Program-made: the position numbers and the translations under genes
Shown here: piece by piece, positions 50,357 to 59,828 of the stretch
How positions within the stretch are numbered: the first letter of the stretch is position 1
Layout of the letters: every line of letters starts with the position of its first letter
The notes under the pieces: model-generated
What the model was told of the DNA's origin: nothing
The model's database searches: none
Seen by the model: only the letters and a program-made list of their open reading frames with translations
NCBI GenBank assembly: GCA_013001595.1
Contig: JABDMH010000120.1
Coordinates: 24,474 to 88,473 of the forward strand
Source: Saprospiraceae bacterium
GTDB taxonomy: Bacteria > Bacteroidota > Bacteroidia > Chitinophagales > Saprospiraceae
Direction: 5' to 3'
Length of the DNA stretch: 64,000 nucleotides

Positions 50357-51700
50357 ATGGGTATTTCACGACGCAATTTCCTCACTTCATCTGGCATCGG
50401 AGCCGCCAGTCTGGTCGCAAGTCAAAATCAATTTAGAGCTAGATCAGAAATCTCCGCAGAAGCAGTCATACGGAATCATCCGTTGGATGGCATTTCTCGT
50501 GAAAACATCAAGATAACAGATGTTAGAGTCCGACTGTTCTCCTGTGATTACCCCATAGAAAAATGGTGGTACGGAGCTGGTGTCACCATTTTAACAGAAA
50601 TCGAAACAGACCAAGGAATAATCGGGATCGGAGGTCCCAGCCCTTATGGTGGTCCAGAGTTCGTCAAAGAATACACTGAAAAACACATCAGGCCTCAGAT
50701 CATCGGTAAAAACCCGTTCGATGTGGACATCATTGCTCCCAGCCATCGCGAAAGAAACAAGGCGATGGCATGGTCTGGCATCAATGTGGCTTGTTGGGAC
50801 ATCATAGGTAAAGCAAAAAACAAACCCATCTATGAGTTACTCGCCACCAATTGTGAGCCGGTGACGCAGATTAAACATTATGCAAGCTGTGGTACCATTT
50901 GGGACTTTGAAAAGCGACCTGAAGATCTAATTGATGAAGCGCTGGGATATAAGGAGCAGGGCTTCTATGGATTCAAGTTTCGCTTTGCTGAGCATTTTGA
51001 GGAAAACATGACCATATCTAAATATTTGCCGTTTCTCGAGAAATTACGCGAAGAGGTAGGTGATGATTTCAAGTTGATTCATGAGCTCAACATGAGGTTG
51101 CCATTGGATCAAGTGCTCCAGCTGGTACCTAAGCTGTCAGAGCTGAAGTTCCAGTGGATTGAAGAACCTGTAGACCGTTGGGGAAGGAGTCGGCCAAGAA
51201 TTGGCAATGAACCAGAAGACCTTGGTAAAGCCATTGACTGGCACCTGCAAGTCCGTGAAGCTGCTCAGGGAGTGCCCATCTCAGGCGGAGAGACGATGAC
51301 CGACCGCTTTGAGTTTAAGGATTGGATAGAAATGGATGCCTACGATATCGTACAACCAGACTGCGATACCACAGGTCTCTCTGAGGGCTGGTACGTGGCT
51401 CAACATGCCCATTTGCATAACAAACCTTGCGTACCGCACAACTGGCATGGAGACTTAACATGGATGTCTAACATCCAGCTGGTAGCAGCCATTCCCAACC
51501 GTATGGTTTTGGAATCTTGTCGCCATTACAATCCCTTTCGTGGTGGCTTATTCAAAGAGCCCATTGTGGTGAAAAACAGCTATGCACAAGTGCCGAGTGG
51601 GCCGGGATTGGGTGTGGAGATCATCGATGATGCAGATAAGAAGTTCCCCTATGATCCCAGCAAGCATTGGTTGACCAATATGCCGAGTTGGCTGAAGTAG
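50357..51700 (+). CDS. Mandelate racemase/muconate lactonizing enzyme family, Tat-exported
   Basis: The 447-residue enolase-superfamily protein has a twin-arginine signal (SRRNFLTSSGIGAASLVAS). The N-terminal capping domain is followed by the (beta/alpha)8 barrel. Metal ligands can be placed: E243 in HELNMR (an Asp in most of the MR subgroup), E269/E270 in WIEEPV and E312 in SGGETMTD. H and D residues in PHNWHGDLT near the end fit the catalytic base. Members dehydrate or racemise sugar acids; an acid-sugar dehydratase role is likely but not proven. It is the first of a plus-strand group including VCBS and Gfo/Idh/MocA genes. Confidence 0.85.
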   Translation: MGISRRNFLTSSGIGAASLVASQNQFRARSEISAEAVIRNHPLDGISRENIKITDVRVRLFSCDYPIEKWWYGAGVTILTEIETDQGIIGIGGPSPYGGPEFVKEYTEKHIRPQIIGKNPFDVDIIAPSHRERNKAMAWSGINVACWDIIGKAKNKPIYELLATNCEPVTQIKHYASCGTIWDFEKRPEDLIDEALGYKEQGFYGFKFRFAEHFEENMTISKYLPFLEKLREEVGDDFKLIHELNMRLPLDQVLQLVPKLSELKFQWIEEPVDRWGRSRPRIGNEPEDLGKAIDWHLQVREAAQGVPISGGETMTDRFEFKDWIEMDAYDIVQPDCDTTGLSEGWYVAQHAHLHNKPCVPHNWHGDLTWMSNIQLVAAIPNRMVLESCRHYNPFRGGLFKEPIVVKNSYAQVPSGPGLGVEIIDDADKKFPYDPSKHWLTNMPSWLK

Positions 51701-51810
51701 ATTGACAAATAAACGTTCGTTGGAGCAGCTATTTTATTTGGAAAATGCCATTTATGTACGAATCCCGACTACAAAGGGTAAATGCAGATCGATCAGCGAA
51801 GAATACATTC

Positions 51811-52941
51811 ATGAAAGTTCACCTTCTGACCTATCTATTGCTGATCACAAGTCTACAGCTGTCTATCGCACAGAAGTGGTCTTTTAAACAGCATGAGATA
51901 GGCCGTTTTGGATCCAGAATGGGGCAAACCAGTTTACGGGATATGGACAAAGATGGAGACTTAGATTACATCTTTGGGCAGCGAGGTAAATTGCATTGGT
52001 ATGAATGCAGATTTGACGGCACCTGGATTTTACATCCCATAGGTGAAGGTGCGACGACTGATGTGGGTGGTTGTGCGCACGATGTGAACCAAGATGGTTG
52101 GACAGATTTTATTATCGGCGATTCCTGGTACGAAAACACTGGATCACCCTTCATTCCCTTTCTGCTTCACAAGAAGAATATGATCAGTAGTCACGACAAT
52201 GTCGTCGCCGATATTGATGGTGATGGAATCAAAGATGTTGTATCTGTCTCCAATGACGTAAATCACCCTGTCTTAGCTTGGTATAAGATTCCCCTGGATT
52301 ATCGACAAAATTGGGATTATCACCGCATTGGTAAGGGCATCCATGGTGGCATTTCACCCAAGGGCTATGCAGACTTAGACCAAGATGGAGACTTAGACAT
52401 CGTGTGCGGGGACAGATACTACATTAACATAGATGGTAAGGGCTCGAAATGGACTGCGAAGGAACTGGTGCCTCATGGAGGAAATCGGCCGGACAAATAT
52501 GGATTGGCATTAAAATCTTGGTGTATTGATCTAGATCGTGACGGATGGATAGATATTGTCCAAGCTGAAGCAGATACAAGAGATGCCCGCATATACTGGT
52601 GGAAAAACATACCAGAGATCGATAGTTTTACTTTCCATCTGGTCTCTGCCGAACATACGGATCAAGATTTTCATTCCCTGGCTGTGGCTGATTTTGATGG
52701 CGATGGTGATGCAGATATTGCTTCCGGTGGTGGACCATTATCACAAGGCATCCAGCGACTAGTGATATGGGAAAACACCTCGGAAGATGGCAAATCCTGG
52801 CAGCCACATATTGTCCTGCAAGGCTATGAAATCCACGAAATGGTGGCAGGCGACATTGATGCCGACGGTGATATTGACATCGTATCTAAACCATGGACCG
52901 GGAATCTTCATATTTATTTAGAAAACATGTCCACAGAATAG
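51811..52941 (+). CDS. Secreted VCBS/FG-GAP repeat protein
   Basis: The 376-residue protein has a signal peptide (LLTYLLLITSLQLSIAQ). It has about six FG-GAP/VCBS-type blades with calcium-binding DxDxDGxxD loops: DMDKDGDLDYI, DVNQDGWTDFI, DIDGDGIKDVV, DLDQDGDLDIV, DFDGDGDADIA and DIDADGDIDIV. These build a beta-propeller used for glycan or protein binding. No enzyme domain is attached. Upstream ATG 51745 is in frame but would place 22 polar residues before the signal peptide, so 51811 is chosen. It is encoded 110 bases after the racemase-like gene. Confidence 0.88.
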   Translation: MKVHLLTYLLLITSLQLSIAQKWSFKQHEIGRFGSRMGQTSLRDMDKDGDLDYIFGQRGKLHWYECRFDGTWILHPIGEGATTDVGGCAHDVNQDGWTDFIIGDSWYENTGSPFIPFLLHKKNMISSHDNVVADIDGDGIKDVVSVSNDVNHPVLAWYKIPLDYRQNWDYHRIGKGIHGGISPKGYADLDQDGDLDIVCGDRYYINIDGKGSKWTAKELVPHGGNRPDKYGLALKSWCIDLDRDGWIDIVQAEADTRDARIYWWKNIPEIDSFTFHLVSAEHTDQDFHSLAVADFDGDGDADIASGGGPLSQGIQRLVIWENTSEDGKSWQPHIVLQGYEIHEMVAGDIDADGDIDIVSKPWTGNLHIYLENMSTE

Positions 52942-53108
52942 AGCAATCTAAGCCCTTTTATAGGAGTGATTGACAACACCTAGGCGCTCTGCCAGGTCTC
53001 ATCTTCTTGTAATCATTTAAACAAAGTCTAAGTACGCCCAAAAGTGCACTGAGCTGCGAAGGCCTCATATTTAAATATTTTTATACTTTCCGACTTTCCA
53101 AAATATTT

Positions 53109-54584
53109 ATGCAAATGGCAGATAAAAATCTAAATCGAAGAGAAGCAATAAAACTAGGTGCCATATCTGCGGGATCGTTTTTTATTGTACCTAGACATGT
53201 GTTGGGTCGAGGATATCGAGCACCCAGCGACAAGCTCAATATAGCGGCCATTGGGGCAGGTGGAAAGGGGAAATCAGACATTAGGAATGCTTGGAATAAT
53301 GGCGCGGAGAATGTGGTTGCCCTCTGTGACATCGATACCGACCGTGCGCAAGAGTCCGCTAAGAAATTTAATAAAGCGAAAGTTTACACGGATTTTAGGG
53401 TTATGCTTGAAGATATGGGCAACGACATCGATGCAGTGACCATCTCCACACCCGACCATACCCACGCGGTAGCTGCTATGGCAGCCATGCAACTTGGCAA
53501 ACATGTATATGTGCAGAAGCCACTCACCCATAATATTCGGGAAGCTCGAACACTGACGGAAGCAGCTCGTCGCTATAAAATCGTATCACAAATGGGGAAC
53601 CAGGGGGCGTCAAACCCGGATCAACAGTTATTGATTGACTGGTACGAAAAAGGATTAATCGGAAAAGTGCATACGGTGCATGTATGGACGAACCGGCCAG
53701 TTTGGCCACAGGGAATTCCGGTTCCAACTGACCACCATAAATTACCTGAGGCCATTTCTGCCGAAGACTGGGATCTGTTTATCGGTCCCGCTAAAATGGT
53801 GGACTACCATCCATTGTATCACCCCTTCAAATGGCGAGGTTGGTGGAACTTCGGTACAGGCGCACTCGGAGATATGGGCTGTCACCTTATTGATCCGGCT
53901 TTTCGTGTACTAAAACTAGGGTATCCATCTGAAGTGGAGTGCAGTGTAGGGCAGGTATTCACTCAGGATTGGGTGCCAGAATACATTCCTGAAGGTTGTC
54001 CACCTTCCTCTAGAGTCGAGATTAAGTTTCCTGATCCGAAGGGTGGAGCGCCGATAAAAATGACCTGGCACGATGGTGGCCTCAGGCCGTTTCATCCGGA
54101 TCTAATTCCTGCAGATGACCAACTTGGTGATCCCGATAGTGCCAACGGTGTGCTGATGATCGGTGACAAGGGCATCATCACCTGTGGCACATATGGCCGG
54201 CATCCACAAGTCTATTTGAATAATGGAGAAAAAATAGGAGCTCCAGCTGACTATGTACCAAAGAATAAGTACGCCTCCATGCCGGAGAATGGCCACCAGA
54301 CATCTTGGACAGATGCCTGCAAAGCGGGGTTTGAAAGTGACGAACACAAAGCACTGACTTCATCTTTTGACTATGCTGGGCCACTTACGGAGACTGTCCT
54401 GATGGGAAATTTGGCCATCCGCAGTTATATGCTGGGCAAGAAAGGTAATGACCGGCGCGGTCGAATGAAGTATGAGGGAAGGAAGAAACTCATTTGGGAT
54501 GGAGCGGCCATGAAAATCACCAATTTTGAAGAGGGAAATGAATTTGTGAGTCGGAGTTATCGCCAAGGATGGAGTTTGGGATAA
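53109..54584 (+). CDS. Exported Gfo/Idh/MocA family oxidoreductase
   Basis: The 491-residue protein has a Tat-like signal (LNRREAIKLGAISAGSFFIV). The NAD-binding start is KLNIAAIGAGGKGKSDIRNA, and the family Lys is in YVQKPLTHNIREA. The substrate domain contains GDMGCHLIDPAFRVLKLG with the conserved H. Length and the WRGWWNFGTGALGD segment match the secreted Bacteroidota/planctomycete subgroup. It probably oxidises a sugar with a tightly bound NAD. It converges on the second cyclase, with a weak hairpin (AGAGA-AAAA-TCTCT, 54594-54607) between. Confidence 0.92.
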   Translation: MQMADKNLNRREAIKLGAISAGSFFIVPRHVLGRGYRAPSDKLNIAAIGAGGKGKSDIRNAWNNGAENVVALCDIDTDRAQESAKKFNKAKVYTDFRVMLEDMGNDIDAVTISTPDHTHAVAAMAAMQLGKHVYVQKPLTHNIREARTLTEAARRYKIVSQMGNQGASNPDQQLLIDWYEKGLIGKVHTVHVWTNRPVWPQGIPVPTDHHKLPEAISAEDWDLFIGPAKMVDYHPLYHPFKWRGWWNFGTGALGDMGCHLIDPAFRVLKLGYPSEVECSVGQVFTQDWVPEYIPEGCPPSSRVEIKFPDPKGGAPIKMTWHDGGLRPFHPDLIPADDQLGDPDSANGVLMIGDKGIITCGTYGRHPQVYLNNGEKIGAPADYVPKNKYASMPENGHQTSWTDACKAGFESDEHKALTSSFDYAGPLTETVLMGNLAIRSYMLGKKGNDRRGRMKYEGRKKLIWDGAAMKITNFEEGNEFVSRSYRQGWSLG

Positions 54585-54593
54585 AGAATCAAT

Positions 54594-54607
54594 AGAGAAA
54601 AATCTCT
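54594..54607. terminator. Weak hairpin between convergent genes
   Basis: AGAGA at 54594-54598 and TCTCT at 54603-54607 flank AAAA. On the minus strand the loop is TTTT. It lies in the 31-base gap between the oxidoreductase and the cyclase; the stem is only five pairs, so the call is tentative. Confidence 0.3.
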
Positions 54608-54615
54608 TATCGATA

Positions 54616-55746
54616 CTATGATATGGCGGGGATCACCGAGTAGATTTCGGTTTTTTCTGATTTACCTCGAAGTAGTTTCGTTCCCATTTTCTCAAAGAGA
54701 AAGGAACCATCGTTCTGACCAATGTATGCCTTTAGCTTTTCTGAAATTAGAAGGTGCCGATCGTACTCTTTGCAGAAGGTCAAAATTCGAGCAGCGGTAT
54801 TGAGAACATCACCAGAAAACGTGAGATCCCTTTTGATGATACCAATCTCTCCAGCAGTCACGCTTCCATAGTGTACAGCAGCTTTGAAGTCAGGAACGAG
54901 GCCATAGGTATTGTGATAATGAACTTCTCGCTGCGATATTTTAGCACGCATTGCAAAAAAACAGTAGAGAAAATCCTGCCGATCACTGGAAGAATCGCAT
55001 GTCCAGGATACGACAACCTCATCGCCCACATATTGGTAAATGTTTCCACGGTTATAGATGATGCTATCGGTGATGTCTGCAAAAAAATCCCTCAGTAATT
55101 TGTAGTATCTCTCATTTCCTAGTTGCTCAGCAATGGAGGTGGAGCTGATCAAATCGACAAACATAAATATGCGCTCTTCCTCCTTCGGTCGATGATATTT
55201 TCCATTGATGAAAGCCAAGAGCAAGCCTTGTCCAAACTTGTCATTTACTTGAAGACCCAATTGTGTAAGCATCACTACCCCACCCCAAACGAGTACATTC
55301 TTGAGATGGAATGGATTTCGTAGATTGTTCCAGAACTCTGTTGTGGAGGTTGCATTGGAAAAGGGCCAAGATCCGGTATCATATTTTATAAAAATCAGCG
55401 TCAAGACCACGGTGATGAACAGTACAATCGTAAAGAATGACAATGCCACTAAGGCAAGGTTGAAACCATATGAGTTCTCACGTCCCTTTTCGTTCACGTA
55501 GGTGACTAACCAGAGTGATCCCAGTATTCCTCCCATAAATGCCGCAGAAAGGTTGAACACAAGGTTTATCCAAAACGTTTGGTCCCTTGCATAACCTCCG
55601 CCGAGTTCAGAAACTAGCAGCAGATGATCATAGACCGTGATCAGCAATCCGATAAGCATCCAACTCAAGGTGATGACAACCACCTTTCTCATTTGGATTT
55701 GTCTCTTTCTGCTCCGACCAAGATCTTGATCTGATCTAATAGCCAC
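54616..55746 (-). CDS. Membrane class III adenylate/guanylate cyclase (copy 2)
   Basis: The 376-residue protein has four N-terminal transmembrane helices (VVVITLSWMLIGLLITVYDH, FWINLVFNLSAAFMGGILGSL) and then a cyclase domain with FMFVDLISSTS, YQYVGDEVVVSW and GDVLNTAARI, so both metal aspartates and the Asn/Arg pair are present. It is the same architecture as the product at 49.2 kb and clearly a paralogue. The two copies flank the sugar-acid gene group on opposite strands, which suggests it is more than coincidence but proves nothing. The start is the ATG at 55746, though an in-frame ATG at 55692 is possible. Confidence 0.88.
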   Translation of the reverse strand: MAIRSDQDLGRSRKRQIQMRKVVVITLSWMLIGLLITVYDHLLLVSELGGGYARDQTFWINLVFNLSAAFMGGILGSLWLVTYVNEKGRENSYGFNLALVALSFFTIVLFITVVLTLIFIKYDTGSWPFSNATSTTEFWNNLRNPFHLKNVLVWGGVVMLTQLGLQVNDKFGQGLLLAFINGKYHRPKEEERIFMFVDLISSTSIAEQLGNERYYKLLRDFFADITDSIIYNRGNIYQYVGDEVVVSWTCDSSSDRQDFLYCFFAMRAKISQREVHYHNTYGLVPDFKAAVHYGSVTAGEIGIIKRDLTFSGDVLNTAARILTFCKEYDRHLLISEKLKAYIGQNDGSFLFEKMGTKLLRGKSEKTEIYSVIPAIS

Positions 55747-55768
55747 TTGAAGTATGATTGGTTATCTG

Positions 55769-56359
55769 CTAAAGTTCAGTTATCATGAGGTTACGCCATT
55801 TCACCTTTATGCCTCCCCCACTATGAATCTGCAAGGCAATACTTCCTTCTCCCTCTCCAATTTTTTCATCATCAAGGTGAATCATTTGCTGACCATTGAG
55901 CCAACTCGTGATCTCATCTCCCGCCACACGGATTTTCATAGTATTCCAATCGCCAAATTTTAGATGTTTATCCAAAATGGGATCAGGTTGAATCAACCAG
56001 CCTCGACCATAAGACTCATAAACGCCGCCAGTGTTTGAACCGGGAGGAGCTACCTCTACTTGCCAGCCACTGATTTTCGTACCATCCACGGTAGAGCGAA
56101 TAAACACGCCACTATTACCGTTGTCACCCTGCTTGAACTCAAGGGTCAATTCAAAATCCTTGTAAAAATCCTCGGTAGACAGATACCCATAAGCGCTGTC
56201 GGGTCCACTTTCACACACTAATAAGCCGTCTTCTACATACCACTTTTCCGTACCATGGATATTCCAGCCCGAGAGGTCCTTCCCATTAAAGAGGGATTGC
56301 TGAGCTGATCTGCACATAACTAAAAAGCCTACTACCAGAATCAAAATATTGAGCTTCAT
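55769..56359 (-). CDS. DUF1080 (3-keto-disaccharide hydrolase-like) secreted protein
   Basis: The 196-residue protein has a signal peptide (ILILVVGFLVMC) and a concanavalin-like DUF1080 fold: LFNGKDLSGWNIHG, FELTLEFKQGDNGNSGVFIRS, GWQVEV and GEGSIALQIHSGGGIKVKWRN at the end, all hallmark segments. Family members hydrolyse 3-keto-glycosides or similar. It sits 22 bases from the cyclase end region and beside Gfo/Idh/MocA genes, an association known for the 3-keto-glycoside route in which an oxidoreductase first makes the 3-keto sugar. It is not clear whether it is anchored as a lipoprotein. Confidence 0.92.
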   Translation of the reverse strand: MKLNILILVVGFLVMCRSAQQSLFNGKDLSGWNIHGTEKWYVEDGLLVCESGPDSAYGYLSTEDFYKDFELTLEFKQGDNGNSGVFIRSTVDGTKISGWQVEVAPPGSNTGGVYESYGRGWLIQPDPILDKHLKFGDWNTMKIRVAGDEITSWLNGQQMIHLDDEKIGEGEGSIALQIHSGGGIKVKWRNLMITEL

Positions 56360-56555
56360 GCTTTACCTTTTGCATCCAATTTAGCAAAAAGAAAAAGGAA
56401 AGCCGGTCGGTGAAGCGTCCCTTCTAGTTGCAATCGATAAAAGATCGATGACTCCTTTGAGAGATGGCATAAACAAATACATGTGCAGCACCTTCTGGCT
56501 AAAATGCATCGTCTTTGGTCAATTTCGATCTCTTACTACCTGTATCACCTGAAAT

Positions 56556-58217
56556 TTAGTCCGCATCATGAAGTACCTCGACGGTTCTACGCGAGTTTCT
56601 TGGGTCATCTGGATCTTTGATCTCTCCAAAGTAAGATACGATGCGCTCATCTGCATCGAAATAGATAAATCTGGAAGCTGATGCTCCCTGGTCATTCTTG
56701 ACAATGGCTACATTCCCACGTCTGATGGTGTACAGCAGCGGATAGGAACCATCTGATGTAGTTTCGAAGGCATAAAAGGATATTTGTCCCTGTACATTGC
56801 GCTGGATAGGTCCAATCACGACCTTAGCTTTAGGATCTGCATTTTCTGGTCGCTGATAGTATTTTGCCGCCAGCACACTGCCATCGGGCTTTAAATGAAC
56901 GACCACAAGTCCATGAGAGACCATATTGCTGTTAGTGGTCTCTGCAATTCCAAATGATGCTCCTACACCTATATTTTCCTCGACTTGGTATATGACCAAC
57001 AGCGTTCCATCATCGAATCGCTCCACCTCTTGGGCCAAGCTCAATTTGATGGCATGTGACATTCCATTCTGGGTCCTTTTCTCCATCAATTTGCTAAGCT
57101 CTGTCAGTCTTGCATTGGTAGAAGATATCTTGGACTCACCGTCGTCACCTATATAGCAGAAGTTTATCGCAGCGTCTTTATTTGATGCATAGATGACTGC
57201 TTCCTTGTGCCAAATGTGATGGATGGTGTTAAAGACATTGTGATTTGTGATGATGTCTGTGCGGTTGGTTAGGTTTGTATGTGCATCGAATTCGAAGTAT
57301 TGAAACTCATTATAAGCGCTATTGGTTGGGATCGATGGTTTAAATGCCCAAATTTGCTTTTCAAGGGGAGCCAGTGGGTCTAATTCATTTTCGAACTTCT
57401 CCAACCTAAATGCCAAATCCATGGGAAGCTCAAAATTCCATTCATACTTGCCGGTGTCTCTTCCCTCCTTATTGAATACAGCCAGTCTCCATTTGGTAGC
57501 AGATATTTCCTTGCTCATTTTCTTATCAAAATGATTGAGCATCGCAGTGGTATTGCCGTTGCGAGGATCCGTAACAGGGATGTACAAATTAGTCCAATAT
57601 TTCTTTTGGTCGCTGCTATCATAGAGCTCAAAATCATACGTCTCAGTGATAGGATCAAACTTGGTGTTGTCATAGCGATTGCGAGCAAATTGAGTAACCT
57701 CCAGCTCGGTTATCCTGCTTTGTTTGTCTATGAGCAGATCAGTCTCGAAAAAAGTATCGGGTCGAGCGATTTTCTCTTCTGGTTGTATTACTTTTCTGAC
57801 ACCAGCCACCCACGGAATGGAATCGTATGCAGATTGATCTATTAGGTTTAGGTCATAGTCTATAAGTTCCCCACGCTCGCCATTGAGCCCAAAGATGAGT
57901 CCTTTGTCAGGAATCTGTCCATCCTGAAGAAAAGACCTTTTTTCTGATAGTAGGCCACCTTGACTGTCATAACGTAGGTCATAGATGCCTCTGAGATTAA
58001 CGGATTTGCCTTTTACATCTTTGGGATTCTCAGGAGTAATAATTCGGGCATTTTTCTCAAATTCTAAGATTACTTGAACCTCATTCCCTCGTGATTCCAC
58101 GTACCTAATACCAAATTTATCTGGTTTCATAATTCCGATGGAAGCAGGTAGGTGACAAGCTTGACTAAATAGCTGCTGTGCCAAGAATAGGAGTGCGAAT
58201 GCAAGTAATGTTCTCAT
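56556..58217 (-). CDS. Secreted protein of unknown function
   Basis: The 553-residue protein has a signal peptide (LAFALLFLAQQLFSQA). I do not recognise a family. The first 150 residues contain short beta-type repeats (GNEVQVILEFEKNARIITPE, LLSEKRSFLQDGQIPDKGLI), and the remainder is a series of strands with YxFD/FxYDA patterns such as YYQRPENADPKAKVVIGPIQ and SRFIYFDADERIVSYFGE, so a beta-propeller-like or 'WD40-like' secreted structure is likely. It lies 196 bases beyond the DUF1080 gene start, on the same strand. The divergent upstream region of 219 bases holds the FAD oxidoreductase promoter. Confidence 0.6.
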   Translation of the reverse strand: MRTLLAFALLFLAQQLFSQACHLPASIGIMKPDKFGIRYVESRGNEVQVILEFEKNARIITPENPKDVKGKSVNLRGIYDLRYDSQGGLLSEKRSFLQDGQIPDKGLIFGLNGERGELIDYDLNLIDQSAYDSIPWVAGVRKVIQPEEKIARPDTFFETDLLIDKQSRITELEVTQFARNRYDNTKFDPITETYDFELYDSSDQKKYWTNLYIPVTDPRNGNTTAMLNHFDKKMSKEISATKWRLAVFNKEGRDTGKYEWNFELPMDLAFRLEKFENELDPLAPLEKQIWAFKPSIPTNSAYNEFQYFEFDAHTNLTNRTDIITNHNVFNTIHHIWHKEAVIYASNKDAAINFCYIGDDGESKISSTNARLTELSKLMEKRTQNGMSHAIKLSLAQEVERFDDGTLLVIYQVEENIGVGASFGIAETTNSNMVSHGLVVVHLKPDGSVLAAKYYQRPENADPKAKVVIGPIQRNVQGQISFYAFETTSDGSYPLLYTIRRGNVAIVKNDQGASASRFIYFDADERIVSYFGEIKDPDDPRNSRRTVEVLHDAD

Positions 58218-58436
58218 AGGTACTTATTTACGATTGACTTGAATGCTGCATGTATAAGTATACACTGCGGGGGACAGAATACCTATGGGTGACTTGAATG
58301 AAAAATACGGGGCACTTCATTGATCTACAGAGCATTATTCATGCCATTTTTGATCTTCCGCAGCGATGTCAAGCCCTAATAAAGAGTGCATTATGTCAAT
58401 TTTCAGTACTTTGTAAATGATGCACTACAATCTGAT

Positions 58437-59816
58437 ATGAGAAGAAGAAAATTTATTGAAGTGAGCGCCCTTTTGCCAGTGGTTGCTCAATCGGAATCGT
58501 CACTCCGTAGAATGACACTCGTGGATCAAGAGCGCATTCAGGAGGAAAAGCGCACTCTTCCTGTTGTTGATGCATTCGATGTGATCGTCTGCGGTGGTGG
58601 TCCCGCTGGTGTAAGCGCTGCCATTGAAGCTGGTAGACAAGGTGCCAAAACCTTATTAGTAGAAGTGCATGGTTGCCTAGGCGGTGTATGGACAGCTGGA
58701 AATTTAACTTGGATTCTTGACCAAGTCAATAAGGCTGGACTCATGCGTGAGATTGAAACCAGACTCCTTGATCACGGTGGAATAAGCCGAGATGTCGATA
58801 CTGGTGACATCATTTCATTTGATGCAGAAATCATGAAATGGCTTCTTGAAGATTTATGTACTTCTGCAAATGTGCAAATGTGTTATCACACTCGTGTGGT
58901 AGCAACCAACAAGGATGAGCACAATCGATTGACCCATATCATCACCGAATCAAAATCTGGTCGTGAAGCCTGGGCAGGTAAGCTCTTCATAGATTGTACC
59001 GGAGATGGAGACTTGGCGGCGCTCAGTGGCTGTAATTTCGATCTGGGTCAACCGAGTAATCAAGCATTGCAACCTTTTAGCATGCTTGCCCTCATTGGGG
59101 GTATTCAGTTTAATCAAATTCGTGAATTTTCTCGTTATGCAGGTGATCATAAATCCGGATCTAAGAAACGACTTCTGCAAGAAATCATTAAGGGTGCCGT
59201 GATTCCCAGCTATACACGGCCGGGCTTATACCCCATTCGAAAAAATCTGTTTATGCTTATGGCCAATCACGAATATGGCTATTCTCCACTTGATGCCAGA
59301 GCGGTCACTAAAGCCACCGTACATGCACGCAAAGAAGTGCATGCCATTATCAAAGCACTCAGATCAAATGGAGGCGTCTGGTCGGACATCCATGTGATCG
59401 CCACTCCAGAACAAATTGGTACCCGTGAAGGTCGAAGGATTCACGGTCTGTATAAAGTAACCGAGCAGGACTTAGTCAAAGGAGCACATTTTGATGATGC
59501 AGTCTGTCGAGTCACCTTTCCCGTGGATGTGCACGCTGTCAGCAAGGTGCAAGAGGTGGAAGGTAGTGGGTATAGTCGTGGTGTAAAGAGTAAGGACTAC
59601 GATATTCCGATGCGCTCCCTCATTGCCAAAGATGTTGCTGGGCTTATGATGGCGGGCCGTTGTATCAGTGGCGATTTTATAGCGCATTCTAGCTATCGGG
59701 TTACGGGCAATGCTGTTACAATGGGCCAAGCGGCTGGCAGGGCATCAGCGATCGCAGCTCGAAAGAGACTGCTCCCGCAAGAACTGGCTTTTAGGGAGCT
59801 TGGTCTGACGGACTAA
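58437..59816 (+). CDS. Exported FAD-dependent oxidoreductase (FAD_oxidored family)
   Basis: The 459-residue protein begins with MRRRKFIEVSALLPVVAQS, a twin-arginine-type leader. The FAD-binding fold is FDVIVCGGGPAGVSAAIEAGRQGAKTLLVE with GxGxxG-like GGGPAG. HGCLGGVWTAGNL is the family-specific block, IDCTGDGDLAALSGC the second FAD motif, and GLMMAGRCISGDFIAHSSYRVTGNAVTMGQAAG the C-terminal FAD loop. These enzymes occur in sugar or polyketide oxidation; substrate unknown. An upstream in-frame ATG (58386) would put 17 residues before the leader and is rejected. The DUF5916 gene follows after 12 bases. Confidence 0.88.
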   Translation: MRRRKFIEVSALLPVVAQSESSLRRMTLVDQERIQEEKRTLPVVDAFDVIVCGGGPAGVSAAIEAGRQGAKTLLVEVHGCLGGVWTAGNLTWILDQVNKAGLMREIETRLLDHGGISRDVDTGDIISFDAEIMKWLLEDLCTSANVQMCYHTRVVATNKDEHNRLTHIITESKSGREAWAGKLFIDCTGDGDLAALSGCNFDLGQPSNQALQPFSMLALIGGIQFNQIREFSRYAGDHKSGSKKRLLQEIIKGAVIPSYTRPGLYPIRKNLFMLMANHEYGYSPLDARAVTKATVHARKEVHAIIKALRSNGGVWSDIHVIATPEQIGTREGRRIHGLYKVTEQDLVKGAHFDDAVCRVTFPVDVHAVSKVQEVEGSGYSRGVKSKDYDIPMRSLIAKDVAGLMMAGRCISGDFIAHSSYRVTGNAVTMGQAAGRASAIAARKRLLPQELAFRELGLTD

Positions 59817-59828
59817 CCAGATAAAAAT

